A stretch of DNA of 64,000 nucleotides from Oasisia sp. SBJ-2009. Taxonomy: Eukaryota; Annelida; Polychaeta; Sabellida; Siboglinidae. The stretch lies in the NCBI GenBank assembly GCA_964017155.1, contig OZ024861.1:27916060-27980059 (forward strand), given 5' to 3'. The notes beneath the pieces are model-generated. The model searched no databases. It was not told the DNA's origin and saw nothing but the letters and a program-made list of their open reading frames with translations. Positions 45,575 to 57,843 of this stretch are shown here, piece by piece (positions within the stretch are counted from its first letter, which is position 1; each line of letters starts with the position of its first letter). The position numbers and the translations under genes are program-made.

Positions 45575-48500
45575 TAATGTTGTCAATTGTTTGAATGAAC
45601 TTCACATTACCTATTCAACACTACGTGTTCGACTGTATAACGTGGTAGTCTTACACTGCGGCGGCTGACTGATTTCCACCATAAGGATAACAGTTTTGCA
45701 AGTCGTATTTCCAACCTGTCACAAAGTTTGATCGGCGATGGCAAATGCAATCGCCAGCAATGCACACTATATCACCTGAAACCCTCTCTATATGCTAATT
45801 CTCAGAAACAGATTGCGCAGTCTGGTTGATCTAATCTTGATACGAACTACTATGATATTCGCTACACAATAGGCGTTGTTCATTGCCGTTAGAAATGCAA
45901 TTTGTCCCTAACGCTGTCTCGATTCACTCAGCCGTAGCAGCACAGTTGCTGTGGCGGAATAAATTGGGACTCGCTGCTCAGGTTTGACGACTTTAATTGC
46001 TATTCATCTTCCTGCGACATACTGGACACTGGATGTCTATCGAAAGACTTGTGTTTGTATACATTCCATGCTTTCTCAGGTACGTGTTATACATTCTGTA
46101 CTTATCTCACTCTATGACTGTGTTACATGACTCTCTGATCTCAACAGTTGCAGTCTGTCGATTTCTATTCGCGAAGTTCACCGCCACCATAACATCTGCC
46201 GTTCTTTTCTTCTTATTCTGACGCCATGCAATCGTTTCTCGAAGTTGTACCACTCTCCTTCATGCTCCGTATCCATACTCCAAGTTGTAGCATCCCTTCA
46301 CAACTCACAACACAAGCTAGACTCACAACTCGAAGCATAGTTTGTGACAATTGGCATTGCCAGAAGGTAACACATACATAACTGAAAAATAAAATGCGGT
46401 GCCTGGACATGACTTTATAATATAGTTAATTGCTCTACAAGTTTGGTAAGACCATATAGTTACGTGTACCATAACCGAGGACATTAATTGAGTATTTGTC
46501 TGTAAATGGGCACCGCGGATTGGGTATTGTAGCAACGTACTGGGTGATGATACATACCATTATAGCCTTTGTAAATCCTGTGATCAGTGTGTAGGTTAAA
46601 TAGACCCAGCAAACTCTGATAAAAGGGTCCGTGTTAGCCAAGGTTATAACTATTGGTCGACAATGCACTCGCTGTCTACTTATACGGATATGATTGCTCT
46701 GGATCATAGTGCAAACTCGTGAGACCTTATACAGGGTACACTGGAACAGTAATAACTCATACAAATAACTGCTAATGTAATCACCATTGGACGCCACGAC
46801 AAATATCACATAATGCGTGTTTGTTTCAGCAAACAGCTACCATAACATATTGTGATATCCGATCTGGTTTTAAAAATACTCCCACAACGTATCATGAATT
46901 CACAGTCTAGGTTACTTATGGCATACACAATGTCTACGCGGTTTTGATCTAGTCGGTAAATACGTTCCGGGACCACCACTACAGAGTGTTACATGGCAAA
47001 TAAACACAGTCAAGGGTGGCTTAAATTATTAACTCTACCAAACTATGAGTGCACCCTACATTCGTACGCACGCACGCACGCACACACACACACACACACA
47101 TACACTGGCCCTACCCTTTGCTTTGGGGCTTACATTTCAGTGAGTACGTGCGTGCGTGTATGCGACTATGGGTGCGTCTGCCTATGTTTACATGCTTGTA
47201 TGTATGACAGTGACCACTACATGTAAACGAAATTCTATGAGTCATCTCGCGTCGCGTGCATGGATTTGTGCGTGTCAGTTCGTGGGCGTTAATCGACTGT
47301 AATAGCACGATTACGTGTCGAATGATCAAAGGTCCGTGGCGACTGGCAACGCGCAATTCGTCAATCTGAATCAATATTCGATCTGACCAAGACATGAATT
47401 ATTAAACGGCATGATGTCGGAGGTGGAAAAGTCACCATTCTAAACAAACCCGCGGCGTGCTCTCAGACAGACTCCGTCGTGCCTTTCTGCACGGAGCGAG
47501 CGATAAAATGGTGCATTGCCACGTCGCCACGCATCAGTGCGTCTCACACAATGCTCCATTCAACTGGAGTCTGCTCTACTCGACGCTGGCTTCCATTCAA
47601 CAAACTACGAACAGTTTTTATCGTTATGCAGACCGTTTTATAAGCTGTGCCTATGACTAATGTGTAGCACAAGGGGCTGCTCTTTCACCAGTACCAATCC
47701 AGACCTTAATAGTAGTCCCCTGTATGGCTGATAGTGTTCTTACTTTAACACATACCATAATAATATTATGATCATGATTAGTAAGAAACTGCAATTGGAT
47801 ATGCCTTGTTTGCATACATTTATGTATGCGTCATTGGTTAAAGAAAGTACCTGAGTCCGGCTCATTTATGAACTTAATCACACATGCCTCGTTGCCTCCG
47901 GCGATGTACAATAACGACATCCCATTGGCGGTGTAAACACGTCAACCAAGACAGTCGGCGACAACGACACACGGGGCAGCGTCGCCCACTCACACGCCGA
48001 TATAATACTTTACATTTCGCAACAACTAACACCCGAGTGACACATACCACGAGCACACAAGACGTGTGGGTGCCGAAACGTTTAATCAGTTCACGTCTTG
48101 TTACGACTTCACACGATTTAAACTTAGTTGGCTTTTGGGTAATCGCAGTGTACTTTAATGACGTTTCTGTTTGGTCACAATGAAGAATGCGAAGTATCAA
48201 CGCCGGGAATACAACGCATGTACACATAGCAAGAACAGCACATGGAGGAATAGTAATCCATCATATCTCCTCTTCTGATGACGCACGACATGATGAAGGC
48301 CATGCGGTTCCATACTATCTTTCATACCGTGTACTATGTGTTTGGATGTAACGTATGTGCGCCACAATGGTCGCCTGTTCATCAATGGATCTATTCAAAC
48401 AGGAACATGACTGTCGCCATACACTCTTCCAAACGTGACATTGGTTGAAGTCCCCACCCAACAAACTGTCGCTTGTTCCTGGTTAGTACGAAAAAAAATT

Positions 48501-49508
48501 GGGGGGAGTCCTAGAATAGCCTGTCTCAACTTCACCGGGGGCGATGGACGCTGTGTAAGTTTAACGCAGGCGTAAGGACACAATCCAAACTGATCTTAGG
48601 GAAAGTCTTGCCAACAAGAGAACTGAGAGTTATCATGTCCAAAACAAAGCATCTTTGTTCTTGCAGGTAAATAATTATACTGAGCCGTCTGGCACATGTG
48701 ATCGGATAAGCAATTAGTGTCATCCGTGTCTTGGTTAAAAATACAGTCCCTATTCATTGTCATAGAAAAGAATTGTTCAAACGTAACACCATGGTGTCTA
48801 GTAATTATGGCTACTTGCAGGCATTGTCGTGGTCTTCAATGAGTATAACTTATTATTATAACACGTACCCGCATGGTCTACATGAGAATAATAATGCTAC
48901 ATAGTGGGCCTATATATTCCTACATATAGTTTAGCCTGTAGTCTGTCTCTAAGATTAAAGCAACATCGATCTAGATGTTATGCTTTTGTTGGAATTGGAC
49001 ATAAGACCAGGTAGGTCTATAGAAACCTAGCCTAGGTAACCGAAATGTACAAGTTATGTGCAAAGACTGGGCCAAAAATTCCTTAACGGTTTCGCGGTGG
49101 CGCAATTTGTTTTAATACTGCACATGGTGCTTTTACTGTATACCTGCTTTAATAGTAGGGCACTTGTGTTGTGCCTGCCCAGGAACAATATTATTATTAT
49201 ACACTGTATACGATTTAACAAACAATAGGCTGGCCTCGGGCATTTCAATCGCGGACCTGGCCGTGGAATATAACCATAGTCGGGTCATGGATTCACACCA
49301 GCTGTGCATGGTGTACGATATCGCTGTCAATGACTTGAATGTGTCAACTACGAAAGTAATTTACAAGACGACACATCGCTCGTCTGTCTCACGGTGTCAG
49401 CGACAACTACAGTCTACACGAGCCCGGTTTGGATTCGCGTAACTAGGCCACGGCAGACTCACTCGATGAACGACCCAAGCCACGGGACGGCGGCGCCTGC
49501 GTCCGCGG
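45575..49508. other. 3.9 kb intergenic, nothing recognised
   Basis: It contains a short CACG/CA microsatellite at 47067-47104. No exon, RNA gene or known repeat was recognised; ORFs up to 124 codons look random. Confidence 0.5.
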
Positions 49509-49515
49509 TATAAAT
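49509..49515 (+). promoter_or_regulatory. Possible TATA box
   Basis: TATAAAT lies in a GC-rich context, followed by about 300 bp of higher GC with a 70-codon plus ORF (49604-49816). No domain is recognised, so the promoter call is weak. Confidence 0.2.
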
Positions 49516-50833
49516 ACACCGTCAAGAACGTCAACATCGGCGGTACAGAAACGTCAAATCAACAAATCGGTCTGCGCCCATTCCTACCTTCCTTTGTCGC
49601 TCTGTGTGTCGTCCGCTACCTATCCACTCGTCGAATCCATTCGTTCATCCGAAGGCTGTCGCGCGCCGAAATATCCGCCGCTTGAAATTCGAACTGCAAA
49701 CACTGCGGCTGTTCGCCTACGCTTTGACGGTGCTGCCTGCTAAGCTCGGTAGTCGGTACGCCCAGGCGCAAAACACTTATAGTTGGAAAATTGGTACCTC
49801 CCCTGCGCGCGCATGATATAGAAATCTAGGTCACTTCCTTCCGGCTACGGTGATTTCATTTGGCGCGTACTTCCAGCTGGCCGAAAATGTCCTTCATGTT
49901 TACGAACTTAATTAAGTGTTATTTATTATGTGTTATATGCACTTTTAGTCAGTCTACTTATGACATGTAACTGTAAATGCAAGTTGTAACAAGCTTGCAA
50001 ACGGTATATTTGCAGCTGTTGATATCTAAGCTCCTTCACGAAACGCAGAAAACAAACCTAGCCGCTAGCAAGCACTCTGTCAAGTCTGTGACCTGTCTGT
50101 CTCGCTAGTATGAATCGTAATCAGTTAATTTCATGACTATAAACTAGTTGTAAGAAATCTTGTTTATAAATTTACGATAGATACGTTGAAATAGATTTAA
50201 AAAGTCCCTTGTAGTTGCAGTCGTGTGTAGTGGTATCAGGATAATGAGGCTATACTTACATAATAATATGGTGTAAGTGCAGTGCTACTGGCACTGATCA
50301 AAAGGGACTGTACGTGTTGTTTATGCATGTGCTCTAGCTACTATGTATATATTATGTATCAATATAATTATGTATTTGGATCTGAAATCATTAAATCTGC
50401 ATGATGAAAATGCAAGGCTATATTATAGAGAATAAACTGGCACCAGACTATGACCAACAGCTGGTAAATACGTATTTCCCTCCCCCTGTCCCACTATGAC
50501 ACCATCAAGATGTGGGTGGAATGTTTAGACTGCCTTATGACTAACATAAAATAAATAAAAACATAAAAATACTTTTTATAATCATGAAGCTCACTGCATC
50601 ATAAAAAGTTCAATGGTCGAGCAACTGCCAAGTGCAAAATATATGAGCTGACAGGCAAAACAGCTTGATCTCCAGCAGCCAGCCTGAAATCTATCCTGTC
50701 ATGTCTTCCAGAAAGTGAGTTAATTATTGTATAGGCATCAAATACTTTAACGTGTATATATATAGTAATTTTCTGTAAATAACAAGGCTGTTGTACAGTT
50801 GTAGCAGCTAGAGTAGAGCTTTGTATTAAATCA
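49516..50833. other. Intergenic, nothing recognised
   Basis: No gene or repeat family recognised apart from the weak promoter-like context at its left end. Confidence 0.5.
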
Positions 50834-51232
50834 ACAATTAAATCCATATAATATGTACATGATGATAATTAACAGCAAACTTGAAGGGAACCAACCACAC
50901 ACCGGTAGCTGGACCCACCCATAAAATGACAAAAGACAAGTTTCAATTTAAAGAAGAAATCCATTTGTAGAAGGGGAAAGCGTCAATGCGCCCCAAAACC
51001 CCTTCATAACTATGTATAGCTTGGGGTCAATAACATACATATGGCATTTTCAATTAAATCCCTATAATATACAATGTGTACGTGATAATTTAACAGCAAA
51101 GTTGAAGGAAACCAACCACACGCAGGTAGCTGGACCCACCCATAAATGTGTACATAATAATTTAACATAAAATGACAAAAGACAAGTTTCAATTTAAAGA
51201 ACAAATCGATTTGTAGAAGGGGAAAGCTTCTT
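50834..51232. repeat. Direct duplication, period about 220 bp
   Basis: Segment 50834-50990 (AATTAAATCC, ACCAACCACAC, GTAGCTGGACCCACCCATAA, TTGTAGAAGGGGAAAGC) recurs at 51052-51232. The second copy has a small insertion after CCCATAA. Confidence 0.9.
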
Positions 51233-51834
51233 AGCATATTATTTACAACCACAATCATACACATTCACAAGATCGATACCACTAGCTGACCCCACCAAGT
51301 CGGCCGTCTACATATGAAGGCCAACCTAAGTTGACACCTTCAAATACCAGTTACCTAGGTGGGTGCATCTAATAAATGCTTCAGTGAATGCCAATCATCT
51401 AATAAATACACAGCAAGGTAGAATTAAAGCACACTAGATTGAATCCTTATGCGATGTTTTGATTCTGGGTTGCAAATACTGAATGCAATAGGAGGTAAAC
51501 ACAAGAGGAGGCTAAGGGTAGCAACATTGATGTCTGCCCAAGCTCCAAACACAGTTCTCCAGTGACCTTTCGAAACATGTAAAACACATAATGATGAACA
51601 CCTAGGCTCCATCTCTCTTCTAAGTGAGATGTGCCATCTCTTACAGTAATCGATATACCCGTTATTGTCTAAAGGGCTAAACATATAATAGTTATATTTC
51701 TTATGCCAAACACATTTTAGGCACCATCAGCTACATTAGGTATGTAAGTGTATCAGCATAGGTTACAATATTAAATTCAATTGAATATACTGCAAGTGCA
51801 AAGTGATTAGACTGTAACAAAATGTTAGTTCCAT
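51233..51834. other. 3' flank of the zinc-finger/Ulp1-like ORF
   Basis: A minus-strand 86-codon ORF (51424-51684) with an acceptor-like ATGTTTAG just inside it could be a further exon, but no motif supports this. Confidence 0.35.
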
Positions 51835-53136
51835 CTATATTAGACACTTGCAAACTACCCATGTTCCACCATTACTACCAACAGGCACAAACCAAATAAT
51901 TTGCCCATCATGAATATTTGCAAATTGTTGGCAAATCTGTGTGTCAAAATCAGTGTGATGTTGTAAATCTGATGCATAGTACACCCAAGTTTTAGTCTCA
52001 TGAAATTTTGCATTCAGCATTACACTAATCTGCATTAGAAGAGAATTTGACAGCCAACATTCACCAAAGAGAAATGTAAGATCTTCTATGTAGTACCGGT
52101 TATTTGCTATAGATACTGTGTCAGTTTCAGCATAGTTCAGAACAATTTGCAAATATTCATCTAAGCAGCTTTGATCAAGCTGTGAAACGCCATCTATCAT
52201 TAAATAATTTTGTTGTTCGGCCCACTTAATTTCCATCCTAACTTTGTCTTGAATGTTCTTCCCTGTATAGAATGTTTTAAAAAGTGTAATTGTTTCCACT
52301 GAATAAAAGCCATAATCCAACTTAATATTGGCTGTATCGATGTGATTTGTCTCAATATAGTGTAAAATTTCATCTATCTGGCATAAAGGTGGCATATAGG
52401 GATACTGACTGGGATGAGTAGATGTAAATTTAGCATTATTTCCAGATTGGATGTGAACTTGCCTAGATCTAAGTACTTCAGGAAATGTGGAGTTAAATAA
52501 TGTATTTCTGGTGTTAACAAAGCATGATGCTGATTGGTTTTGGCTACTTACATGTGGAGGATGTGGTCCACCACACAACACATGACTCACATCTCCTACC
52601 ACTGTCACGTCTGTCATGTCAGTCACTGGAGTGTCTACGGGGGACTCACTGTCTACCACTGTCACGTCTGTCATGCCAGTCACTGGAGTGTCTACCACTG
52701 TCACGTCTGTCATGCCAGTCACTGGAGTGTCTACCACTGTCACGTCTGTCATGCCAGTCACTGGAGTGTCTACCACTGTCACGTCTGTCATGCCAGTCAC
52801 TGGAGTGTCTACCACTGTCACGTCTGTCATGCCAGTCACTGGAGTGTCTACCACTGTCACGTCTGTCATGTCAGTCACTGGAGTGTCTGTGTCCAGTGGC
52901 TGCTGTGACACAGAAGAATGGTTGCCATCACCTTCAGCATCTGCACTGCGGCAAAGGTTGCGATGCTTTACGAGGACATGGTCAAGTAGCACATCCTGTG
53001 ATTTGCAGACCACAGGGCAGAAGGGACACTGGACTGCACAGCATTGTACAGCAGGTCTGGGACACGGTGTCTGCTCATGCTGCTGGATCCTTGCCTTATG
53101 TTCCGGGCCAGCTGAGTGGTGCTGGAATGCAAACAT
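51835..53136 (-). CDS. C2H2 zinc finger / 13-residue repeat / Ulp1-like ORF, up to 433 aa
   Basis: The function is not known. Residues 37-58 form a C2H2 finger (C37, C40, H53, H58; CPFCPVVCKSQDVLLDHVLV then KH). Residues 84-180 hold seven copies of DTPVTGMTDVTVV with small changes. The C-terminus (about 370-433, ECWLSNSLLMQISVMLNAKF to WFVPVGSNGGTWVVCKCLI) resembles the start of the Ulp1/C48 SUMO-protease fold. The expected catalytic HW is TW, and the Asp and Cys segments are absent, so it should not be an active protease as read. An acceptor TTCCAG at 53122-53127 lies just after the ORF's ATG, so the true 5' border may be the splice site at 53121. It sits head-to-tail with the SGNH exons upstream, and both may belong to one gene. 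Loss of introns and the Ulp1 relationship suggest a possible transposon origin (inference). Confidence 0.6.
   Translation of the reverse strand: MFAFQHHSAGPEHKARIQQHEQTPCPRPAVQCCAVQCPFCPVVCKSQDVLLDHVLVKHRNLCRSADAEGDGNHSSVSQQPLDTDTPVTDMTDVTVVDTPVTGMTDVTVVDTPVTGMTDVTVVDTPVTGMTDVTVVDTPVTGMTDVTVVDTPVTGMTDVTVVDSESPVDTPVTDMTDVTVVGDVSHVLCGGPHPPHVSSQNQSASCFVNTRNTLFNSTFPEVLRSRQVHIQSGNNAKFTSTHPSQYPYMPPLCQIDEILHYIETNHIDTANIKLDYGFYSVETITLFKTFYTGKNIQDKVRMEIKWAEQQNYLMIDGVSQLDQSCLDEYLQIVLNYAETDTVSIANNRYYIEDLTFLFGECWLSNSLLMQISVMLNAKFHETKTWVYYASDLQHHTDFDTQICQQFANIHDGQIIWFVPVGSNGGTWVVCKCLI
52598..52888 (-). repeat. 39-bp in-frame coding minisatellite, 7 copies
   Basis: The unit, read on the plus strand, starts ACCACTGTCACGTCTGTCAT. 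Being a multiple of three, it keeps the frame. One spacer (TCTACGGGGGACTCACTG) interrupts the array between the last two copies. Confidence 0.95.
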
Positions 53137-53859
53137 GTCTATGACTACATATCAGCCATTCTCGAGTCCATCACTGCATAAATTATACCATATAACATTA
53201 GTTCACCTGGTAATTAATCCGTCATATGGCAGGCAGACAGAGACAGACACTATATATAAATAATTATATATTAAAATAATTATACCATTAGCAATTTTTA
53301 TTTCTCTGGAATTTTTAATTAGCTTTTGTATTGTTTGGGTTGAGAGCTCATTCTTATATGTTAGAGAACTGCATTAAAATAAAATATTATGAACTACCAT
53401 AGTATGTACCATGCAATGTGAATGCAGTTGCCCTGGTGGGATGGCAATGGGCACTCCTGCCACGCTTAATAATAATAATTAGTGGCCCTTTATAGCCCTA
53501 TTTTATTACTTTCTTGGTTTGCTCAATTGCTGTTATTTTGTGAAGCCTTAGTCTCATGTATTATGACAATAACTTTTCTGAGTCTGTTCTGCATTTTTCA
53601 ACAGATGCTTCTACACTGAGGTGGTGATTTTTGTGTAATGCGAGTCACAAAATTTGAGATTTTTAACATTATATAGCAGCCTTTGGTAGTCTGAGACTGC
53701 CCATTATAAGTCTCCTTCTTCTTTTTATAACGTGTAACGCAAGTCACATGGAAATGCCCAGCTGTATACAAGCATGATACGTTATACTATTTCTAAAGAA
53801 AGGCATAGCGTTATGTTAATTTTAGTTCTACAATAAAACAACATTTTATTTACACTTAC
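53137..53859. other. Intron or spacer between the zinc-finger ORF and SGNH exon C
   Basis: AT-rich, bounded by donor GTAAGTGT (53852-53859, minus) and acceptor TTCCAG (53122-53127, minus). No exon recognised. Confidence 0.5.
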
Positions 53860-54319
53860 TTGAGTTGGCCTTGTCTGTCAGTTGACAGCATCTGTTGGAT
53901 GCGGCTGGCTGTCGTCATGTGTAGCAGGCTGTTGCCTTCCAGCGAAGGGTGCACGCCATCAACAGCAAAGTATCTGGGCTGGGAGAGGATGCAATCCCAG
54001 TCCCAGAAGCACATGCCAGGGATCTGGCAGTCACCTGGTGCAGCCGCCCATTCCAGAGAAGGCCAGTCTCATACAGGTCGTCACTGAGCAAAAGAAGGAA
54101 ACTGAGTAAACAATGAATTTTACTATTTCATTTATGTTTGTAATACCAATAAATAGATAATTATTTTTTTAATTGTATAACTATTTTAAACAATATAATA
54201 AATAGTAACAATAAGAAGATAAAAATTGAGGAGATATTGTCCGAAACATAGTAATATGGCGTATAATTATACTACTTAGACAACAGTAAAGAATTCCATC
54301 TGACTTCAATCGAATATAT

Positions 54320-54362
54320 TAATAATAACTTCTTTTCTGCCTATATCCTTGGAAACATTAAT
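54320..54362 (-). mobile_element. LINE 3'-end scrap
   Basis: ATAATAACTTCTTTTCTGCC and CTATATCCTTGGAA match the 3' end of the L2/CR1-like family at 5800-5850. It lies inside the SGNH intron. Confidence 0.5.
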
Positions 54363-54628
54363 GTAGATTAGTGGATTTTTTAAATACGAATACTATGTTA
54401 ATATACACTGGTGGGAGGTGGTGCTCACTCATCATAACGGGGGAGTACTGCAGACACAACAAGAGGCACTCCTGGGTACATCTCTTGCTTGTGTGTCTGC
54501 AATCAGTCGCCGGTGCTGATCCAGAGTCTTGTCCAGCTGGCGGATATCGTCACAGATGGACTGCAGGTGGTTAGTCCCGACATGCAGAAGTACCGCGTCA
54601 ACACCCATAGGGTCTGTCTCAGCAAGTA

Positions 54629-55740
54629 CTGAAAGTAGAAAGTATGTGATAAATTGGCTATTTATAATAAGTAAATAAGACAGTTTATTACAAAGTAACA
54701 TAAAAAATGCACAAGCAGTTTTTTGCATTGTGGCTCTTATTCATACCTCTATCATCCATCCAACATCAAACTATTTACACTACCTACACAGGCAGTACTT
54801 ACAGCTCCACCTGTAAAATTATCTTCACTACCTACACCTGCAATACTTGTAGCTCCATTGCTCTGTACTGTGGTATGGATGAATACCAACTATATATACT
54901 ATATACAACTGTCAACTAAGACTAAGTAATGTATATTCAGTTCACATAAATTGAAATGCCTCAAAATGCTCTTATAAATCACAAGTGAGTAATAGATAAT
55001 GTGTGTACATTCAGGAGTATACATGAAGCCAGGCCACGTTCAAATTATTTTGCAAATAAATACAAATTCTAGTGGACGCAACACATATGATACGACGCTG
55101 CATTTTGCGACAAATTCACTTTTCCTTAACATATTGATGATGTTGATATACCAATTATTATATGAATTAATGCGTTATTTATTGAAAGTAAGTTGAACTT
55201 TAGCAATATCTTAACGGATATCTTCGCTGGTAACTTCGACTATATTTTATGGGAGACGTGTCGTAGTCGTAGACGTCATACTCACAGACATTATTCAGTG
55301 TAGCGGCACCGTCTGCTGATATTCCTAACATAAATACCTACTTTCTACATGATGATCGTCTTTAAGCTTATTGTTGATTATTTGTCAAAGATATATCAAT
55401 TCGTCAGTATCCGGTAATAATCATTTATTGGCTGTAAAATGTGAATACGCTTATGTAGGTCAATTTATTAAACTTATTAGTATCACCTATAAAGGGAAAA
55501 ATAATACTCCGATGAAGTGCGTATTAGCTGCGAAGGGGTTATAACATTATTTTACTCGCTCATCGCCGCAATTGCCTCATCACCCATATGCTAGCCAGAA
55601 CTGTACTATTTTACGATAGTTTATTAACTTAGAATTACCACATGTATGGTAACACTATTGTATAATACATATAAAATTATATGCATTGATACATTGTTAT
55701 TTCACTATATGCATGCCTCATTGACAATAAACTATCTTAC
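54629..55740. other. SGNH gene intron 1
   Basis: AT-rich, with no recognised element. A repeated CACTACCTACAC(A/C) pair lies near 54777-54830. Confidence 0.6.
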
Positions 55741-56814
55741 CTCGGCGAAGGCCATTGACACCAACTCCTCGTCTACAGTGCAGCTCAAAGTGGACACCAT
55801 CTAAGCTCTGGGGCAGATACTTGAAAATTGAATCCGCAAAGACAGCCACCAAGCGAGACATGTTGTGGATCTGCAAGAATAAACGGCAAACCAGCAAAAC
55901 TGCAACAATACAAAGGTTTTAGAAACACGCAATCCAAGCAGCACTGCAGTTTGTAACTTGTCGAATACAAATTAAACTAAATGCCACTATTGATTAAACA
56001 CACAGCACACAACAATATATTGTGTTACAGTGGTAACAATTGGCGCAACAGATGAGCAAATCGTTTAACAGTCAAAAGAGCAGTTGAATTCTTTTCCAGA
56101 GAGCAATCTCAAGAAACTTCTATCTCATCCAAAGACCAGGCAGACGTGACTAAGGCTAAGCTGGACAAGTCACCACTAACACGCATTAATGATTGACACC
56201 CAGCCAAACATGCCCATAAGCCAGCCTGGATTGTAAAAACAATGCCCAACTTCGTCGTATTGTTACGTAATGCGACTGCAGCTCACTCTGGGTTCATTTC
56301 TTTGATTTTGGCCAGAGTGTATTGTTTGTAATCTTACAAGTCAATGTAGCTACTCATCTCACTATCGGATCATCTAACTTGGGAGGAGAAGTCCCCTGTG
56401 ATGTTTGCCACGTTCGCCAGCTGATGTCGTATACTACATAATCATATGCAAATAAGGTGTAGTTTAAACTGGCCAACCCTGCATGGAACTTTATTCAAAA
56501 GGATTTGATTGATCTCTCCAAGGCCAAACTGCCTCTACACCAGACAGAATCAACCAAGACAACTTAACATTGTTAGTTGCCTTGAGCATGACATTATTTG
56601 AACCGTTACATTAATAGTTATTACTTTTGAGATAGGTTGGTGTGCATAGATATAGCTGATATACAAATTAATTGCTTCTTTGCATTCTTGAGAACATAAA
56701 TATTTGTGCCCATAGCATTAATTTAATTAACATATATATATTATATTTGATTGTTTTATTATTACTGTAGTTTATCTTGTTATGTTACGTTGTATCATTA
56801 CAGCATGCACTTAC

Positions 56815-56891
56815 CTAGACACGTAGTCGTGTTGCTCGCTGGGAACGTCAGCAGCAATCATGGTCTTCCATTCCTGTCGCTTTGATGCCAT
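56815..56891 (-). CDS. Candidate 5' exon, 25 codons
   Basis: ATGGCATCAAAG in a strong AAAATGG start context runs 25 codons (MASKRQEWKTMIAADVPSEQ and onward) to a consensus donor GTAAGTG. Its phase (two leftover bases) does not join in frame to SGNH exon A as read; it could be an upstream ORF, an exon of another gene, or another frameshifted part of the same locus. Confidence 0.35.
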
Positions 56892-57467
56892 TTTCTTTTT
56901 ATCTTTCAGGTGTATCCCACCGAGCTGATCCTTTAATTTGTTCTCGTGGATTACAGTTAGCATAACATATTTACTAAAGTGTCATAAATGCAGGGAATTA
57001 TATCCAGGATTGGTCGCCGTGGGTCTCCAAACGGGTAGATATATAACTGTAAACGTGGATGTTACATGCCGGCCAAAATTCATTGTATAGGCCTACGTTG
57101 CAATATGAGCCTATAGTTCGGGATTGTTGGGGCTTTCCAGGCAAAGATAATCCCATGCACATACCACTGTTACGGTATATAGATTTTCAATGTGTAATGA
57201 TTTATTTTATATTTAGCATAGTAATAATGAGTTTCGCGACATTTCAATATGTCACGGGTTGATGTCGTGATGTATTCAATATATCACACATAATGTGATA
57301 CTATCAATTTAAAGTATCATTATGACATTTTCACAGTGATCACTCTAGACATACATTCTTTCACCGACTTGAGTGTTGATCAAGTGTTGAATCGATGCCA
57401 GATATGTATAATTTACTGTCGTCACAGCGTATGTGCGACAGCGCAACGTGGCTACTATGTAATAACT

Positions 57468-57469
<2 letters not shown>
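56892..57469. other. Intergenic, nothing recognised
   Basis: No gene or repeat family recognised. Confidence 0.6.
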
Positions 57470-57514
<45 letters not shown>

Positions 57515-57516
57515 TG

Positions 57517-57556
<40 letters not shown>

Positions 57557-57792
57557 TGTGTGTATTATAAGTATAATAGCCGCGTTACTCAACGATGCTG
57601 ATGCTTGAGGAAACGCAGTCACCCGCGAAAAAAACATAAAACAAATTGCGATTCAATGGGGTACCACGAACGAACGAACGAACGAACGAACGCACACCCG
57701 CACTCACACGCGCGCGCACACACCCGTATATACATACACACACTCACTCTCTCACACGCACACACACGCACACACGCGCACACACGCACGCG

Positions 57793-57840
<48 letters not shown>
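57470..57840. repeat. Cluster of GT, GCGT, GAAC and CA microsatellites
   Basis: (GT)n and (GCGT)n lie at 57470-57562, a short (CGAA)n at 57666-57692 and irregular CACA/CACG units to 57840. Confidence 0.95.

Positions 57841-57843
<3 letters not shown>

Larger units (their letters stand above)
53860..55870 (-). pseudogene. SGNH-hydrolase-like gene, three exons, two apparent frameshifts
   Basis: Exons 55741-55870 (ATG at 55861), 54429-54628 and 53860-54083 have consensus acceptors and donors, with matching phases at both joins. Exon A encodes MSRLVAVFADSIFKYLP (block I, where GDS is ADS but Ser stays). Exon B encodes VDAVLLHVGTNHLQSICDDI (block III GTN). Then, one base out of frame, PGVPLVVSAVLPRYD. 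Exon C gives DDLYETGLLWNGRLHQVTAR. Then, in another frame, CFWDWD and RYFAVDGVHPSLEGN (block V Asp and His). The single-base shifts lie near 54485-54495 and 54010-54030. They are opposite in sign (one extra base, then one missing base). As read, translation stops in exon B, so it is a pseudogene or the assembly has indel errors. SGNH domains of this type occur in host esterases and in some retroelements such as Ngaro. Catalytic Ser, Asp and His are all present. Confidence 0.7.

Noticed and set aside
46435..46809. 124-codon minus-strand ORF
   Set aside because: Composition looks random, with no motif, splice context or neighbouring exon.
51424..51684. Continuation of the Ulp1-like domain with the missing His/Asp/Cys segments
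   Set aside because: No HW, Asp or QxxxxCG-type motif could be found in its translation, so the catalytic core is not completed here.
52524..53263. Plus-strand ORFs of 124-215 codons with regular repeats
   Set aside because: They are antisense readings of the 39-bp coding minisatellite.
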